Of a stretch of DNA of 64,000 bases, positions 54,852-64,000 are shown in pieces; the stretch's first letter is position 1; every line of letters begins with the position of its first letter. A program made the translations under genes and the position numbers. The DNA comes from Candidatus Thorarchaeota archaeon (GTDB taxonomy: Archaea; Asgardarchaeota; Thorarchaeia; Thorarchaeales; Thorarchaeaceae): NCBI GenBank assembly GCA_029858305.1, contig JAOUFI010000004.1, positions 23,862-87,861 of the forward strand, given 5' to 3'. The notes under the pieces are model-generated. The model ran no database searches. It saw only the letters and a program-made list of their open reading frames with translations, and was not told the DNA's origin.

Positions 54852-56123
54852 TCATTGTGGGCCAATTTGGTAACTTTTCATTTTAAGAAATAATTTCTCA
54901 ACAGCACGTTTGCCACATATTGTTGATAGATGTTCACTCAATTCTTGAATGAATACCTCTAATGCGTTGGCTAGTTCATCCAAATCATCAGTTGTCATGT
55001 TCGCGTCGAATATAGAATGAACACGCATCTTGGCTGTCAACATAATTCTATATATACGTGGATGGCGGTTGCCCCACATCTTTCGAATTGTTTCAAAAAT
55101 CTCTCTCATTTTCTTTGTACCGATAATCGAGGCCCCTTCAGAAACAAGAAATGAGAGAATTGATTCACTGAGTAGGATTCGATGTTGCTCTAATGAGATT
55201 CTTTGTAGAAAACCTCTGTTGATCAGAATGCCCAATTCATCCAAAAGAACCTCTAGGTCTTGACTGTCTACATATTCTGTTAATTGAGATAGAGAGGTGC
55301 GGCCATCAAAACGCGCTGTCACATTAAGAGTCACATTTGACAATCTCAACGGATTATCTTTTTGGAATAAGATGGTAGATGACCTCTCAGAAAGCGTAAG
55401 AATTTCATCATCAGGAGGGATATATTTCAGAAACGCAGCCTTGTTCCAGTATGCTTTAGAAACAAGGTCGATTGCGTGTTCTAAACTAAGATCTTGGAAT
55501 CCTGCTATTTCCTTGATCGTTTGCTTTTCTTCAAATCCTAGCAGAATCTTTGACACTGCAAAAGCTGTACTTGGGAGATCAAAAGCGAAGAGTGAGCGTC
55601 TCCACTCAGGATTTTTTATTACCAAAGTCCTACCGGTTATTTGATCATTCACGAAAATCCTTCTAACATATTCATCAAAATCGTGTAAGGCACTTCCTTC
55701 AATACCATCCGAGTCCTTTAGGACTGTAAAATAATCTTCAAACTCATGAACAACTCTCCTTAGTCTACGACGACCATCAGCGGTTTCTCTTGATACTACA
55801 AGAACTCCGATAGCCCATGCTCCATGCTCTACTAGAAGCATTAATTCTGAGCCATACTCTGTCTTCCATTGCGTTTGTAGCTCACCCATCATAACAGCCA
55901 TAAAACTCGTCATGGCTGAAATGAAACCCGATATTATTTGGGGATCCAAATTACTTTTGCTGAATTCATGAGAGTATGGAGCTAAACCACTGTTCTTGTT
56001 CAAAATCATTACTAGTTTCTCATTAGCAACATTAGGATCACAAGAGATGTCTACGCTCAGTTCGTTGAGAGAATCTTTCGAAATTCTCGATAGATTCTCA
56101 ATGAGGTCATCAGCCAATCTCAT
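54852..56123 (-). CDS. Protein of unknown function with possible longin/roadblock-like N-terminal domain
   Basis: 423 aa; N-terminal pattern ISGFISAMTSFMAVMMGE...ELMLLVEHGAWAIGVLVVSRETADGRRRLRRVVHEFEDYF resembles archaeal longin/roadblock-type domains; remainder unassigned. Confidence 0.45.
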   Translation of the reverse strand: MRLADDLIENLSRISKDSLNELSVDISCDPNVANEKLVMILNKNSGLAPYSHEFSKSNLDPQIISGFISAMTSFMAVMMGELQTQWKTEYGSELMLLVEHGAWAIGVLVVSRETADGRRRLRRVVHEFEDYFTVLKDSDGIEGSALHDFDEYVRRIFVNDQITGRTLVIKNPEWRRSLFAFDLPSTAFAVSKILLGFEEKQTIKEIAGFQDLSLEHAIDLVSKAYWNKAAFLKYIPPDDEILTLSERSSTILFQKDNPLRLSNVTLNVTARFDGRTSLSQLTEYVDSQDLEVLLDELGILINRGFLQRISLEQHRILLSESILSFLVSEGASIIGTKKMREIFETIRKMWGNRHPRIYRIMLTAKMRVHSIFDANMTTDDLDELANALEVFIQELSEHLSTICGKRAVEKLFLKMKSYQIGPQ

Positions 56124-57129
56124 CCCTTCCCTTTACTTGTTGTGCAGCAGTTTTTTTGTACCCTAGGAGTTTGTAACTCTCTTTGAAACCACACTTTTCG
56201 TAAAGAGAAATTGCAGTTCTATTGGAACTTAGCACCACGAGTTCGGAGGATACATGTTGCTTTATGTATGCGCGCTTGAGAATTTCAGACACTATTGCGC
56301 AGCCATATCCTCTCCTTTGAAATTGCGGCAAGACCCCCATCCCCTTAATCTGGAGGATTTTTTCTTTGTTCATTGATTCAATCGAAAATCCCAAACAGCA
56401 TCCTATGGGCTCAGAGAAGTATGTACCAATGACCAACAGACTCGAATCAAAAATACGGTGCTTAATGATGGAGTCAAGAATTTCTGCATTAACAGCCTCA
56501 TAGCCAGGAGACTCTTTGAATATCGTATTCTGAAGCTGTGCCCATGTTGTTAATTCCTCCTTGACATTGAGTGCTCGTACTGTCAATCCTATTGGGTGGG
56601 GGAATACTGGTGCTGGATTCCTTAGCTCAATCTGCATCTTCACCCATGTATAATCGAGCTTGAAGCCATGTTTTTCTACAAAGGAGGCAGCATATGAACG
56701 AAAGCTTGGAACTCTGCAAACAAATTCAGATGCACCTCGCTTCAGTCCGATCTGTACTAGATGATTCAATACCTCGGAGCCAATACCTTGACATCTGTAA
56801 TGGGGATGGACTTGAATCATCAATCTTGAAGTAAGTGAGGAGTTATCTTCAGTAAAAATCGTCCCTGATGCTATCAAATCTCCCGCATTATTCCGAACTA
56901 GTACGAAGTCCTCAGACAAATCAGCATTGGAAAATGAGAAAGAGGATTGGAAGTACCCTGTAGGGAGTTCACTATGCTCAGGATTGTCAAAAGAATCTAC
57001 AGCATTTTGTAGCTTTGCGTAATCTTTCAATAATGCCTCATCCCCAGACATGGGCGTAATAGTTTCAACCTTACACATTGATTCAGCCCACCGTCTGTAC
57101 TCCTTCAACGGAACGATTAGAATAGGCAT
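56110..57129 (-). CDS. Tandem GNAT acetyltransferase
   Basis: Two acetyl-CoA-binding motifs: IQVHPHYRCQGIGSEVLNHLVQIG and MGVLPQFQRRGYGCAIVSEILKRA, followed by ALSLYEKCGF-type end (AISLYEKCGFKESYK). Confidence 0.88.
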   Translation of the reverse strand: MPILIVPLKEYRRWAESMCKVETITPMSGDEALLKDYAKLQNAVDSFDNPEHSELPTGYFQSSFSFSNADLSEDFVLVRNNAGDLIASGTIFTEDNSSLTSRLMIQVHPHYRCQGIGSEVLNHLVQIGLKRGASEFVCRVPSFRSYAASFVEKHGFKLDYTWVKMQIELRNPAPVFPHPIGLTVRALNVKEELTTWAQLQNTIFKESPGYEAVNAEILDSIIKHRIFDSSLLVIGTYFSEPIGCCLGFSIESMNKEKILQIKGMGVLPQFQRRGYGCAIVSEILKRAYIKQHVSSELVVLSSNRTAISLYEKCGFKESYKLLGYKKTAAQQVKGRDEIG

Positions 57130-57817
57130 CCCATACTCGTCGCTTTCTAAGTTGCTTGTGATGAAGTATGACAGAGCCTAATTCTGTTATCTGAACTTTC
57201 TTTATTCTGGCAACACGGTCTCTTTCCACAAAACCTGCGAGCTCTAAATCACGAATGTGCCGCGATATACCAGATTGTCTGATTCCTGTATTTCGTGAAA
57301 TCTCTTTCTGAGCAACTGGAAAGCCAGAATTCTCAAGATAGTCAAGAATCTCTCGCTTCTTAAGCGTAAGATTGACCAACTCAGATGGCCACACTTCAGA
57401 TATATGCAGTGTTTCCATCTCAGTTGCACACAGAATCGAGGCTTTTGCTATTGCCGCGGCGACACAGGCTGCCAGAATGATGGTGCTATGCTCAGATGTT
57501 ATGCTAAACTCAATTTGATAATCATCGAGTTTACGGTGGTTTAAAGCAGACAAAATTGATGAAAGGGTGTTATAGAAATCATGGGACAAAACGCATACTG
57601 ATTCAACGGTGATTCCAAAGCTCGAGAAATATTCAATTGCTTTACCAGCAAGCTCAGTTTTTTCCTGAGGATAGACAATAATCAGCTCATCAATACTTCG
57701 CCGGATTGCCAACTGTTCTAGGGTTTTTTGTGTTCCAAGAAATGCTACATGGATTTTTTGCTTCGTCAAATCTCTCAAACTCCAGGTGTACATAGTTATC
57801 TCATTGTTCTCCGTCAT
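57083..57817 (-). CDS. CARF-like/Rossmann + winged-helix transcriptional regulator (Csa3-like architecture)
   Basis: N-terminal Rossmann-like IHVAFLGTQKTLEQLAIRRSIDELIIVYPQEKTELAGKAIEYFSSFGITVESVCV...IEFSITSEHSTIILAACVAAAIAKA; C-terminal wHTH REILDYLENSGFPVAQKEISRNTGIRQSGISRHIRDLELAGFVERD. Confidence 0.65.
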   Translation of the reverse strand: MTENNEITMYTWSLRDLTKQKIHVAFLGTQKTLEQLAIRRSIDELIIVYPQEKTELAGKAIEYFSSFGITVESVCVLSHDFYNTLSSILSALNHRKLDDYQIEFSITSEHSTIILAACVAAAIAKASILCATEMETLHISEVWPSELVNLTLKKREILDYLENSGFPVAQKEISRNTGIRQSGISRHIRDLELAGFVERDRVARIKKVQITELGSVILHHKQLRKRRVWDAYSNRSVEGVQTVG

Positions 57818-58127
57818 ACAAGATCGTTTTCACTTTCTTTGATCTGACGGATGCCAAAGAGTACCAAGGCATCTAATATGGAGTTTTGATTTCTCCACAT
57901 TCCTACTGGTCTCCCCCCTCCCCGGATGTTTTTCGCTACAGGAACTCCTCGAATAAATCGGTCCCTGGTCCCCAGATATATCGCGTATTCTTACTATATA
58001 AGCACTTGATGATGCCCTAGAACTGCATATTTACAAGGCAAAAGACGAGTTTCAATAACCAGCTACCTTGAAACTAGTAGCATCTATTGACGATTTTCAT
58101 AATATCAAATAATGCTGCTACCAGAAT

Positions 58128-59801
58128 TCAATATTGCTGACGTACACGTGATATGGCACGTGAAGAGTGGGGTGCTTCAACAGCAAGATTCTCACATTCT
58201 TCACCCACTCGACCAAGCCAAGTAGCGATTTCGTCTTTTGGAGATTGCCAACATTGACTTTCAACATCCCAGAGGCTGAATGGAAACTGCCATTGGCCCC
58301 AGATCCCACTACTGAGAGGTGATACGATAACAGCCCATTTGAGAGAACGAAGGGTGTCCATCAATTGTGTGGAACCTCCTGCAGGAAGATCAGTCATCAT
58401 GAGTAGTTTTCGATTCTCTTCATAACGTAGAAAAGCGTGCGGCAGTTCTCTTGCCCAGGTATCAAGAATAGAAGCAGTGTCTCTATCATTTGCCCGTATT
58501 GCAACACGCTCTACAAGACCAAGATTTTGAACATTCCAAACGCGACGAATCAAATCCTCTGACCTAAGCTTCTTGATGCGAGACGAGAGTTTAGCCTGTC
58601 CAATTGCAAGCCTTTTTCTCAATGCTCTTGAAGATGTGATTCTGTTGTTCACAAGGGCAAGAATTTCCATATCTATAGAATCAAGATACGCATCAGTAGT
58701 CTTTGCAGGCAGGTCGATGCGCTCGACAACGTGATGCAATGATTCTTCTGTAATTTTGTGACCCCAGCCTCTCATCGCTATCCAAGGAATCTCCCACCTT
58801 CTTTTTTCCGTGTTGTAATGATAGAACGAGTTTGATATGCCAACCGAATAAGTTTCCGCAATATCGACAGCTATGCCGTTGTTATTGAGCATCGATGACA
58901 TCTGATCAAGGGATTGGATATTTCCCGTGCAATCTGGGATAGCAAGACGTGCAATTGTCTGCCAAGGACCATTGAGAACTGAACGAACATCATACACGAA
59001 TGGACATCCTTCAAGGATTCTTGAAGGTTCGCTCCGAGAGGGACCAGCGAGCATAACATGAAATGTGCGTATTCCGATTCTTGAAAAGGGAGTAGTTGTG
59101 ACACTCCTCAGTATATACTTCCGTTTGAGTCGATTGATTCGTGTACATACCCAAGATTCGCTTAACCCAGTAGTTTTAGCCACTTGGCGATAGGAGGCGG
59201 TTTCATTTTTCAATAGAACATCGATAATCTTCAGGTCTGCGTTACCGAGCTCAACAACAATGTTCTGAGCCCTTAGAGTTAAGTAATCAACATACTCATT
59301 GAAATCTAGCGATATACCATAACGAGCCATGCTCGCAAATTCATGCACCAGAGAGTCCAATTCAGACTGACCGCCTAAGGCAATAATCCACTCCATCATC
59401 TTGTATGATGTGTAGAGAAGGTTTACGCGTACTCTTTCTGTAGGGATTTTCTGCCACTCTATTATCCAGCTGGTTCTCTCTTCTTTCTTTAGCATCTGTC
59501 TTGCAAACTCAAACGCCATATCGCGTGACGCTTCGAAGCAGAGCTCAGGAGGCATAGAATGGAAGAAACACTCTCTAAAAATCACTCCTCTGAGTGGAAT
59601 CACTTCTGACACAACTTCAGGGTGGAGTTGAAGTTCATCTTTAGTAGAAGAATAGTGACCACCTATTCGTGAAATATCATGGCCATCGATGACTTTGACT
59701 GATTTGGGTACAGGAGGTGCCTGAAGCCCAAAACGCTGCGTTATTATTCTCGAACATTCGCTCCATAAAGCTGAAGTCTGAGATTTAATGTCAGTCATCA
59801 A
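58128..59801 (-). CDS. Large Lrp/AsnC-like regulator with two HTH domains and an unassigned N-terminal domain
   Basis: 557 aa; HTH1 LKIIDVLLKNETASYRQVAKTTGLSESWVCTRINRLKRKYIL; HTH2 DSIDMEILALVNNRITSSRALRKRLAIGQAKLSSRIKKLRSEDLI. Confidence 0.7.
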   Translation of the reverse strand: MMTDIKSQTSALWSECSRIITQRFGLQAPPVPKSVKVIDGHDISRIGGHYSSTKDELQLHPEVVSEVIPLRGVIFRECFFHSMPPELCFEASRDMAFEFARQMLKKEERTSWIIEWQKIPTERVRVNLLYTSYKMMEWIIALGGQSELDSLVHEFASMARYGISLDFNEYVDYLTLRAQNIVVELGNADLKIIDVLLKNETASYRQVAKTTGLSESWVCTRINRLKRKYILRSVTTTPFSRIGIRTFHVMLAGPSRSEPSRILEGCPFVYDVRSVLNGPWQTIARLAIPDCTGNIQSLDQMSSMLNNNGIAVDIAETYSVGISNSFYHYNTEKRRWEIPWIAMRGWGHKITEESLHHVVERIDLPAKTTDAYLDSIDMEILALVNNRITSSRALRKRLAIGQAKLSSRIKKLRSEDLIRRVWNVQNLGLVERVAIRANDRDTASILDTWARELPHAFLRYEENRKLLMMTDLPAGGSTQLMDTLRSLKWAVIVSPLSSGIWGQWQFPFSLWDVESQCWQSPKDEIATWLGRVGEECENLAVEAPHSSRAISRVRQQY

Positions 59802-60168
59802 GTATCCTCAATGTAATTTGGACTTAAGGACTTCTTGTTCAAATATATTGCCCCTAGGAGGACACTGGTCTGTGTTTTTAAAATGAGAGTTGCGTTCCAG
59901 AAAGCAATTGTCATTCTTGATGAGCAGTTATCTCGTTATGGTTTGAAAAGATGTACGTCCGATTATTTTTGATAACTATGTACGATCCTCCAGATAATCC
60001 TAATGAACCATGGTAAGGAATACCATAGCTTGTTCGAAGTCGTTTCTACATGACTGTGAATCGCGATGCGGAAGAATGAATAGGAGCATCTCCGGACATT
60101 CTTCTCCATCGCTATATTACATTGATGCTTTTTCACCAATTCAATTTGAATATGTTGACTTTAGTCAC

Positions 60169-61314
60169 TCAAATGAACCGCTCCATGAGTCTATCAATTA
60201 CCAGATCGATGTTCTCACTTGATATACCCTCATCAACTGCAATCTGCAATACTCTGTCCATCTTTCTAATGTCATCCATGTCTTTGAGATGATTGAAAAG
60301 ACCGAGCCTTCTGCCAAGTCTGTAGAGAATCTGCTTTTCAGAATCCATTTCCAAGAATGCGTGGAGGATTGAGAGCATGTGTTTTTTCCCATCAGGAAGT
60401 TTGCCCTCGAGATCAGCAAATAGATTGAGAATGTGATCACTCACAACCATGCTGTTGATTCCCTCGAGGTCTTCGATGAACATTATGAGTTCCTGTGCGA
60501 TATCAATGTCATTGCACTTCACGAATTTGCCGGATTCAAAGTCAGAATATAGTGGGGCTCGGTCTGTCAGTGCAAGAGGTCTCAATCTGATGAAATCAGG
60601 GTCTATCTGATTAAGTGCATCCGCAGACTCCTTTGCATGAACCTCTGAGAGGCGCTTTCCACCAAGACCGGGCATGATATACTCTGACAGCTCTAGATTA
60701 GCACTCTTTATCATGATTCCAGCCTTGATGTGCATCGCTTTTGATGCTCCTTTCTTTGCAATTTTCAGAACCTCATCTGAACCGGACTCGAGCCCAACAT
60801 GGACTCTATTCAATCCTGCATCTTTGAGCTCCTTCAATCCATCCTCGCCCACCTTGAGAATCGTACTTGAGCGAGAATATGTTGTGATACGTTCAATCCA
60901 AGGGAATCTATTCCGAAGATGACTGAGGACGTTTGCCAAGTTCGTGGCACCAATTATGAGAGCATCAGCATCCTGGAGGAACACTGACTGCATCCCATCA
61001 TTAAACCATTTCAATGCGTAATCGAAAGCAACAAGCTCTATTGGTTCGACCTTTTGTGTGAGTGACCAGACCTTGTCAGATGTCACATCAAGAGGAGATG
61101 AAAAGGTCGCACGAATATTCGAGAGATGTTTGTCTAACAAATCAATGTCTGAGAGGATCTCATCGACTGGTCTCACTGAGAATTCCTTGTTTTTGTAAAC
61201 TGGACAAAAAGAACAGCGGTTCCAATGGCAGTTCCGAGTTATTCTAATCAATAGACTTCTAGCTTCGCTTGGTGGACGTATAGGACCAACTTCAAAGGCG
61301 AGAAGTCTACTCAT
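60169..61314 (-). CDS. Radical SAM protein with CX4CX2C cluster motif
   Basis: LIRITRNCHWNRCSFCPVYKNKEFSVRPVDEILSDI; VFLQDADALI; LKELKDAGLNRVHVGLESGSDEVL. Confidence 0.92.
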   Translation of the reverse strand: MSRLLAFEVGPIRPPSEARSLLIRITRNCHWNRCSFCPVYKNKEFSVRPVDEILSDIDLLDKHLSNIRATFSSPLDVTSDKVWSLTQKVEPIELVAFDYALKWFNDGMQSVFLQDADALIIGATNLANVLSHLRNRFPWIERITTYSRSSTILKVGEDGLKELKDAGLNRVHVGLESGSDEVLKIAKKGASKAMHIKAGIMIKSANLELSEYIMPGLGGKRLSEVHAKESADALNQIDPDFIRLRPLALTDRAPLYSDFESGKFVKCNDIDIAQELIMFIEDLEGINSMVVSDHILNLFADLEGKLPDGKKHMLSILHAFLEMDSEKQILYRLGRRLGLFNHLKDMDDIRKMDRVLQIAVDEGISSENIDLVIDRLMERFI

Positions 61315-61432
61315 CTGTTTTTCCTCAAGGTTCAGGATTTATGCGGACTACTCAAATGTTACTCCGGAGGAAGTATTCGAAAATGTGGAAACAGTCTATC
61401 CTTCCTCTTGCGTTGTGAGGTTCACACCTATA

Positions 61433-62101
61433 TCATCGCCTTCTCATAAAGATGACCAGAACCACAACTACAGCAATCCCAACAGCTGCTCCGATGTAGA
61501 GAACGGATGCATCTCCACCAGCTACCAACGTGACCTCGCGTAGAGAGTAGTATTCAGGATGGGTTTCATTGAAAAATCCCATACGAAAAGTATGAAGGAC
61601 ACCGTTTACTTTGGAATAGAGCATGGTCTTGAGAGTCGTTCGATTCTCGAAGGAAGTTGTATAGTTATAGCCTACAAGGTCCTGTGTGTTGATTATATCA
61701 GTCTCATTTATCACAGGAGTGTCCAACCAAAAATCAATGAGTAAGTCCCAGTTCCCTATTGGCCTTGCATCCCATGCGATAACAGATGAGAATTCAAATG
61801 ATATTTCTGTTCCATTTAGATAGTAACAATCAAACTGTGGAGCATAAGGAACGTCATCATGATCGATATCATCAGGAATTGTAGGTAGACTTTCTACAAC
61901 TAAATAGTAACGGATGTTCGAGCCACTTTCATATATGTATCCAATACTTTCACTATTGTGTTCGACATACAGATTGTAATCGAATCTTTGATTGGCACTT
62001 ACGCCCCATTCCAGACTCTGATTATTTGCAGCATATACAAGAGAAGTACATAGCCCAATTGATAGTATCAAAGTTAAACTATATAGAAACCATTTGTTCA
62101 T
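61433..62101 (-). CDS. Secreted/membrane-anchored protein of unknown function
   Basis: N-terminal signal peptide MNKWFLYSLTLILSIGLCTSLVYA and C-terminal TM plus RRR anchor (SVLYIGAAVGIAVVVVLVIFMRRR). Confidence 0.7.
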   Translation of the reverse strand: MNKWFLYSLTLILSIGLCTSLVYAANNQSLEWGVSANQRFDYNLYVEHNSESIGYIYESGSNIRYYLVVESLPTIPDDIDHDDVPYAPQFDCYYLNGTEISFEFSSVIAWDARPIGNWDLLIDFWLDTPVINETDIINTQDLVGYNYTTSFENRTTLKTMLYSKVNGVLHTFRMGFFNETHPEYYSLREVTLVAGGDASVLYIGAAVGIAVVVVLVIFMRRR

Positions 62102-62499
62102 TTTTCTCCACCCAAGTCGTTCAACAAATTATAGAGAAACCCAAAATCCCCCTCTATTATATTTTTAGGATTAAATCGGTAGCTTGTGAACATCGACTCA
62201 TAGGGACTCCAGCAATGTGGCACTATGATATAGTTGGATAATTGGATTATAAGCCCACACTTCACGGTTATAGCTGTATATGTGTACAAAGTTCCAACTG
62301 TACCATCACGAGCAAAAGGGTCGAATACATTCATTCCTTGCTTATCATAATTCTCCAAGACAACGACAACTACATGAGGAATGAATTTTGCAGATTGGCG
62401 ATATAAGCCAAAGGTGCCGTAAGTAGTAGATGGGAGGTTGACCAGCTCCCAAAATACAACTTCCTTTTCCGGACCTAATGAATATTCACTATCAGACAT
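62098..62499 (-). pseudogene. Truncated DNA (N4/N6) methyltransferase-like ORF
   Basis: KFIPHVVVVVLENYDKQGMNVFDPFARDGTVG resembles the SAM-binding motif (VLDPFaGsGT) region; ORF stops after IIEGD, before any (S/D/N)PP(Y/F) catalytic motif. Confidence 0.5.
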
Positions 62500-62822
62500 T
62501 TCTGCGCAACTTGTTCATATTTCAGATGTGTTCTGCCACACTTAAACTCCCTTACTAGATTATGCTAGGAACACAAGAAATAGAAATTCCACTAGTATGC
62601 TGTCTGGCTGCCAAAAGATTTCATGCGCTCATAGAGGAATGTTCCCATGCTTTTTCGGAGGTCTGTTCTGGCGCTTGCTCTCCAGCATCCCAGACCACAA
62701 CAAATCAGCGATTTTGTTTCTCGTGGAAAAATCACCCTATCAATGTAGCCAAAGACAAATCAGGAAGAGTATCAGAAGCAATTTAACGAAATATAGGGAA
62801 TTATGGAAGGAGGAAGTTAGTT

Positions 62823-64000
62823 GTGGAATATGTTTTACTCAATCGTCTTGGTCTTGGAATAAGCCAATACAAACAACGAATAATCAACGAGCTTCGCACT
62901 CTTCTTCTAAAAGGGCGATTTGAAGAGGTCAAACAGAGATTATCTCAGTTAGCAAACGATAAGGGAACTGAAGAAGCATTCTTCTTGCTACAAGCAGCCG
63001 CAGAAAATGATGCAGAAGGATGGGGAGCAATTCTTGAAACGCTCAATAATCTTTTCAATGTATCCGAAATCTCAGGGATGGATTGCACTCCCAAAGAGTT
63101 CATAGATCAAATCAGTAAGAAAACAACAAGCTGGAAAGAGGTTGAAGATGTAGCTAGAGAAGTTGGTTTGAGCGTGATTATGGCACAAATATCTCACGGA
63201 GATGTATATCTACTTCAACCTGCTAGCATGAAACATCCAAATCTTCTTCCTTGTGCTGCAGAAATTCTTGAGATTAGAGAAAAACAGAATGAAACTATTG
63301 AAATCTCTAGACTATCAAGTGGGGATATCAATCTAACAGGGGTTTTTGGATCAGCACAAGGATTCCAGCTTCTGGTTGAAGCCAAGATTGGACCCATTTT
63401 AAGAGATGAAGAGGCAAAAAAGGCACTGACTCTCTTAAAAAAAGCCAAACTAGTAAAGAAAGATGTAGCAGTTGAAAGTCTTGAAAAGGAAGACTTGAGT
63501 TTACCTAGGGTGCGTGATTACAGCCACCTATTTGCAGGATTTTCGCAAAAGAGGAAGAGCCTTCTCAATGGAGTTGTCAGAACATTGGACACCTCTCCAA
63601 CAGCGGATATAGGTGTCAAGGCGATAAGTGGAATTGGCCATCCAATATGCAAAGCGCCGTTGGAGAATTATGTATTGCGAGGAGGAAATAGTATCATTGA
63701 GGCATTACTTGGTCTTCATTTCTTTGGTTTGGAAGGGATAGAACGCCACATATTGGATTTGCTAGATGGTAATGATGTCAAAATTAAAGCCGCTACTGCA
63801 GGTTGTCTCGAGAGAACTCAATCAACCAGAGTGATCTCGAAACTCCTGAGTCTATTGAAATCAGGAGATCTGGAATCTGAGCAAATTGGGGTAATCGGTC
63901 TTGCTACTATTAATGAACCCAAATCACTAGGACAGTTAATAGAGTTTTTGACCTCGATAAATCCATTTGAGAGAGGAGCATACGTTGAATACATTGCTAA
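62823..64000 (+). CDS. Partial CDS running off window (HEAT-repeat-like C-terminal half)
   Basis: Open frame with GTG start after aaggagga SD-like sequence: (M)EYVLLNRLGLGISQYKQRIINELRTLLLKGRFEEVKQRLSQLANDKG...; later VKIKAATAGCLERTQSTRVISKLLSLLKSGDLESEQIGVIGLATINEP is HEAT-like. Not in ORF track (no stop within window). Confidence 0.75.
   Translation, partial: MEYVLLNRLGLGISQYKQRIINELRTLLLKGRFEEVKQRLSQLANDKGTEEAFFLLQAAAENDAEGWGAILETLNNLFNVSEISGMDCTPKEFIDQISKKTTSWKEVEDVAREVGLSVIMAQISHGDVYLLQPASMKHPNLLPCAAEILEIREKQNETIEISRLSSGDINLTGVFGSAQGFQLLVEAKIGPILRDEEAKKALTLLKKAKLVKKDVAVESLEKEDLSLPRVRDYSHLFAGFSQKRKSLLNGVVRTLDTSPTADIGVKAISGIGHPICKAPLENYVLRGGNSIIEALLGLHFFGLEGIERHILDLLDGNDVKIKAATAGCLERTQSTRVISKLLSLLKSGDLESEQIGVIGLATINEPKSLGQLIEFLTSINPFERGAYVEYIA

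Noticed and set aside
57850-57873. gatgcc/ggcatc 6-bp hairpin upstream of the CARF-like gene
   Set aside because: Short stem with a 12-nt loop; common by chance and unsupported by other signals.
62562-62923. ORFs 62562..62786 and 62597..62923 as real genes
   Set aside because: Low-quality composition (Cys/Ser/Arg-rich), overlap the start of the better-supported GTG ORF at 62823, and have no recognisable domain.
1-64000. Mobile elements, prophage or CRISPR-Cas loci
   Set aside because: No transposase, integrase, cas, or phage structural motifs recognised in any listed ORF, and no terminal inverted repeats were noticed by eye.

Overview
Chromosomal window from an archaeon, probably Asgard/Thorarchaeota-like. 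This is inferred from the gene repertoire, archaeal-style regulators and Asgard-like surface proteins; no rRNA or tRNA was seen to confirm it. Gene density is high, and most genes are ordinary metabolic ones: glutamine synthetase, PanB, a P-type ATPase, a Leu/aconitase-type B-C-D operon, acyl-CoA dehydrogenase, thiolase, a carboxyltransferase plus biotin carrier, and a contiguous tungstate-uptake (TupABC) plus pterin-cofactor (MoaA/E/C/B, MoeA) cluster. The outstanding feature is a ~3,830-aa surface protein gene (21817..~33315, minus strand). It encodes a signal peptide, three ~250-300-aa modules, a 15-unit near-identical 252-bp (84-aa) tandem array with DxDxDG and N-glycosylation sequons in each core unit, one C-terminal TM segment, and a ~310-aa acidic cytoplasmic tail ending in a duplicated helical motif. 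This gene sits between a thiolase-like gene, whose expected nucleophile Cys appears to be Pro/Ser, and its probable DUF35 partner. Other points of interest: a CARF-like/wHTH regulator with no CRISPR in the window, a TrmB-MEDS fusion regulator, a perfect 12-bp operator-like palindrome upstream of a small wHTH gene, a truncated DNA-methylase-like ORF, several structured intergenic elements, and two CDS absent from the supplied ORF track (39665..39829 and 62823..>64000). All assignments come from reading motifs by eye; no database search was run.
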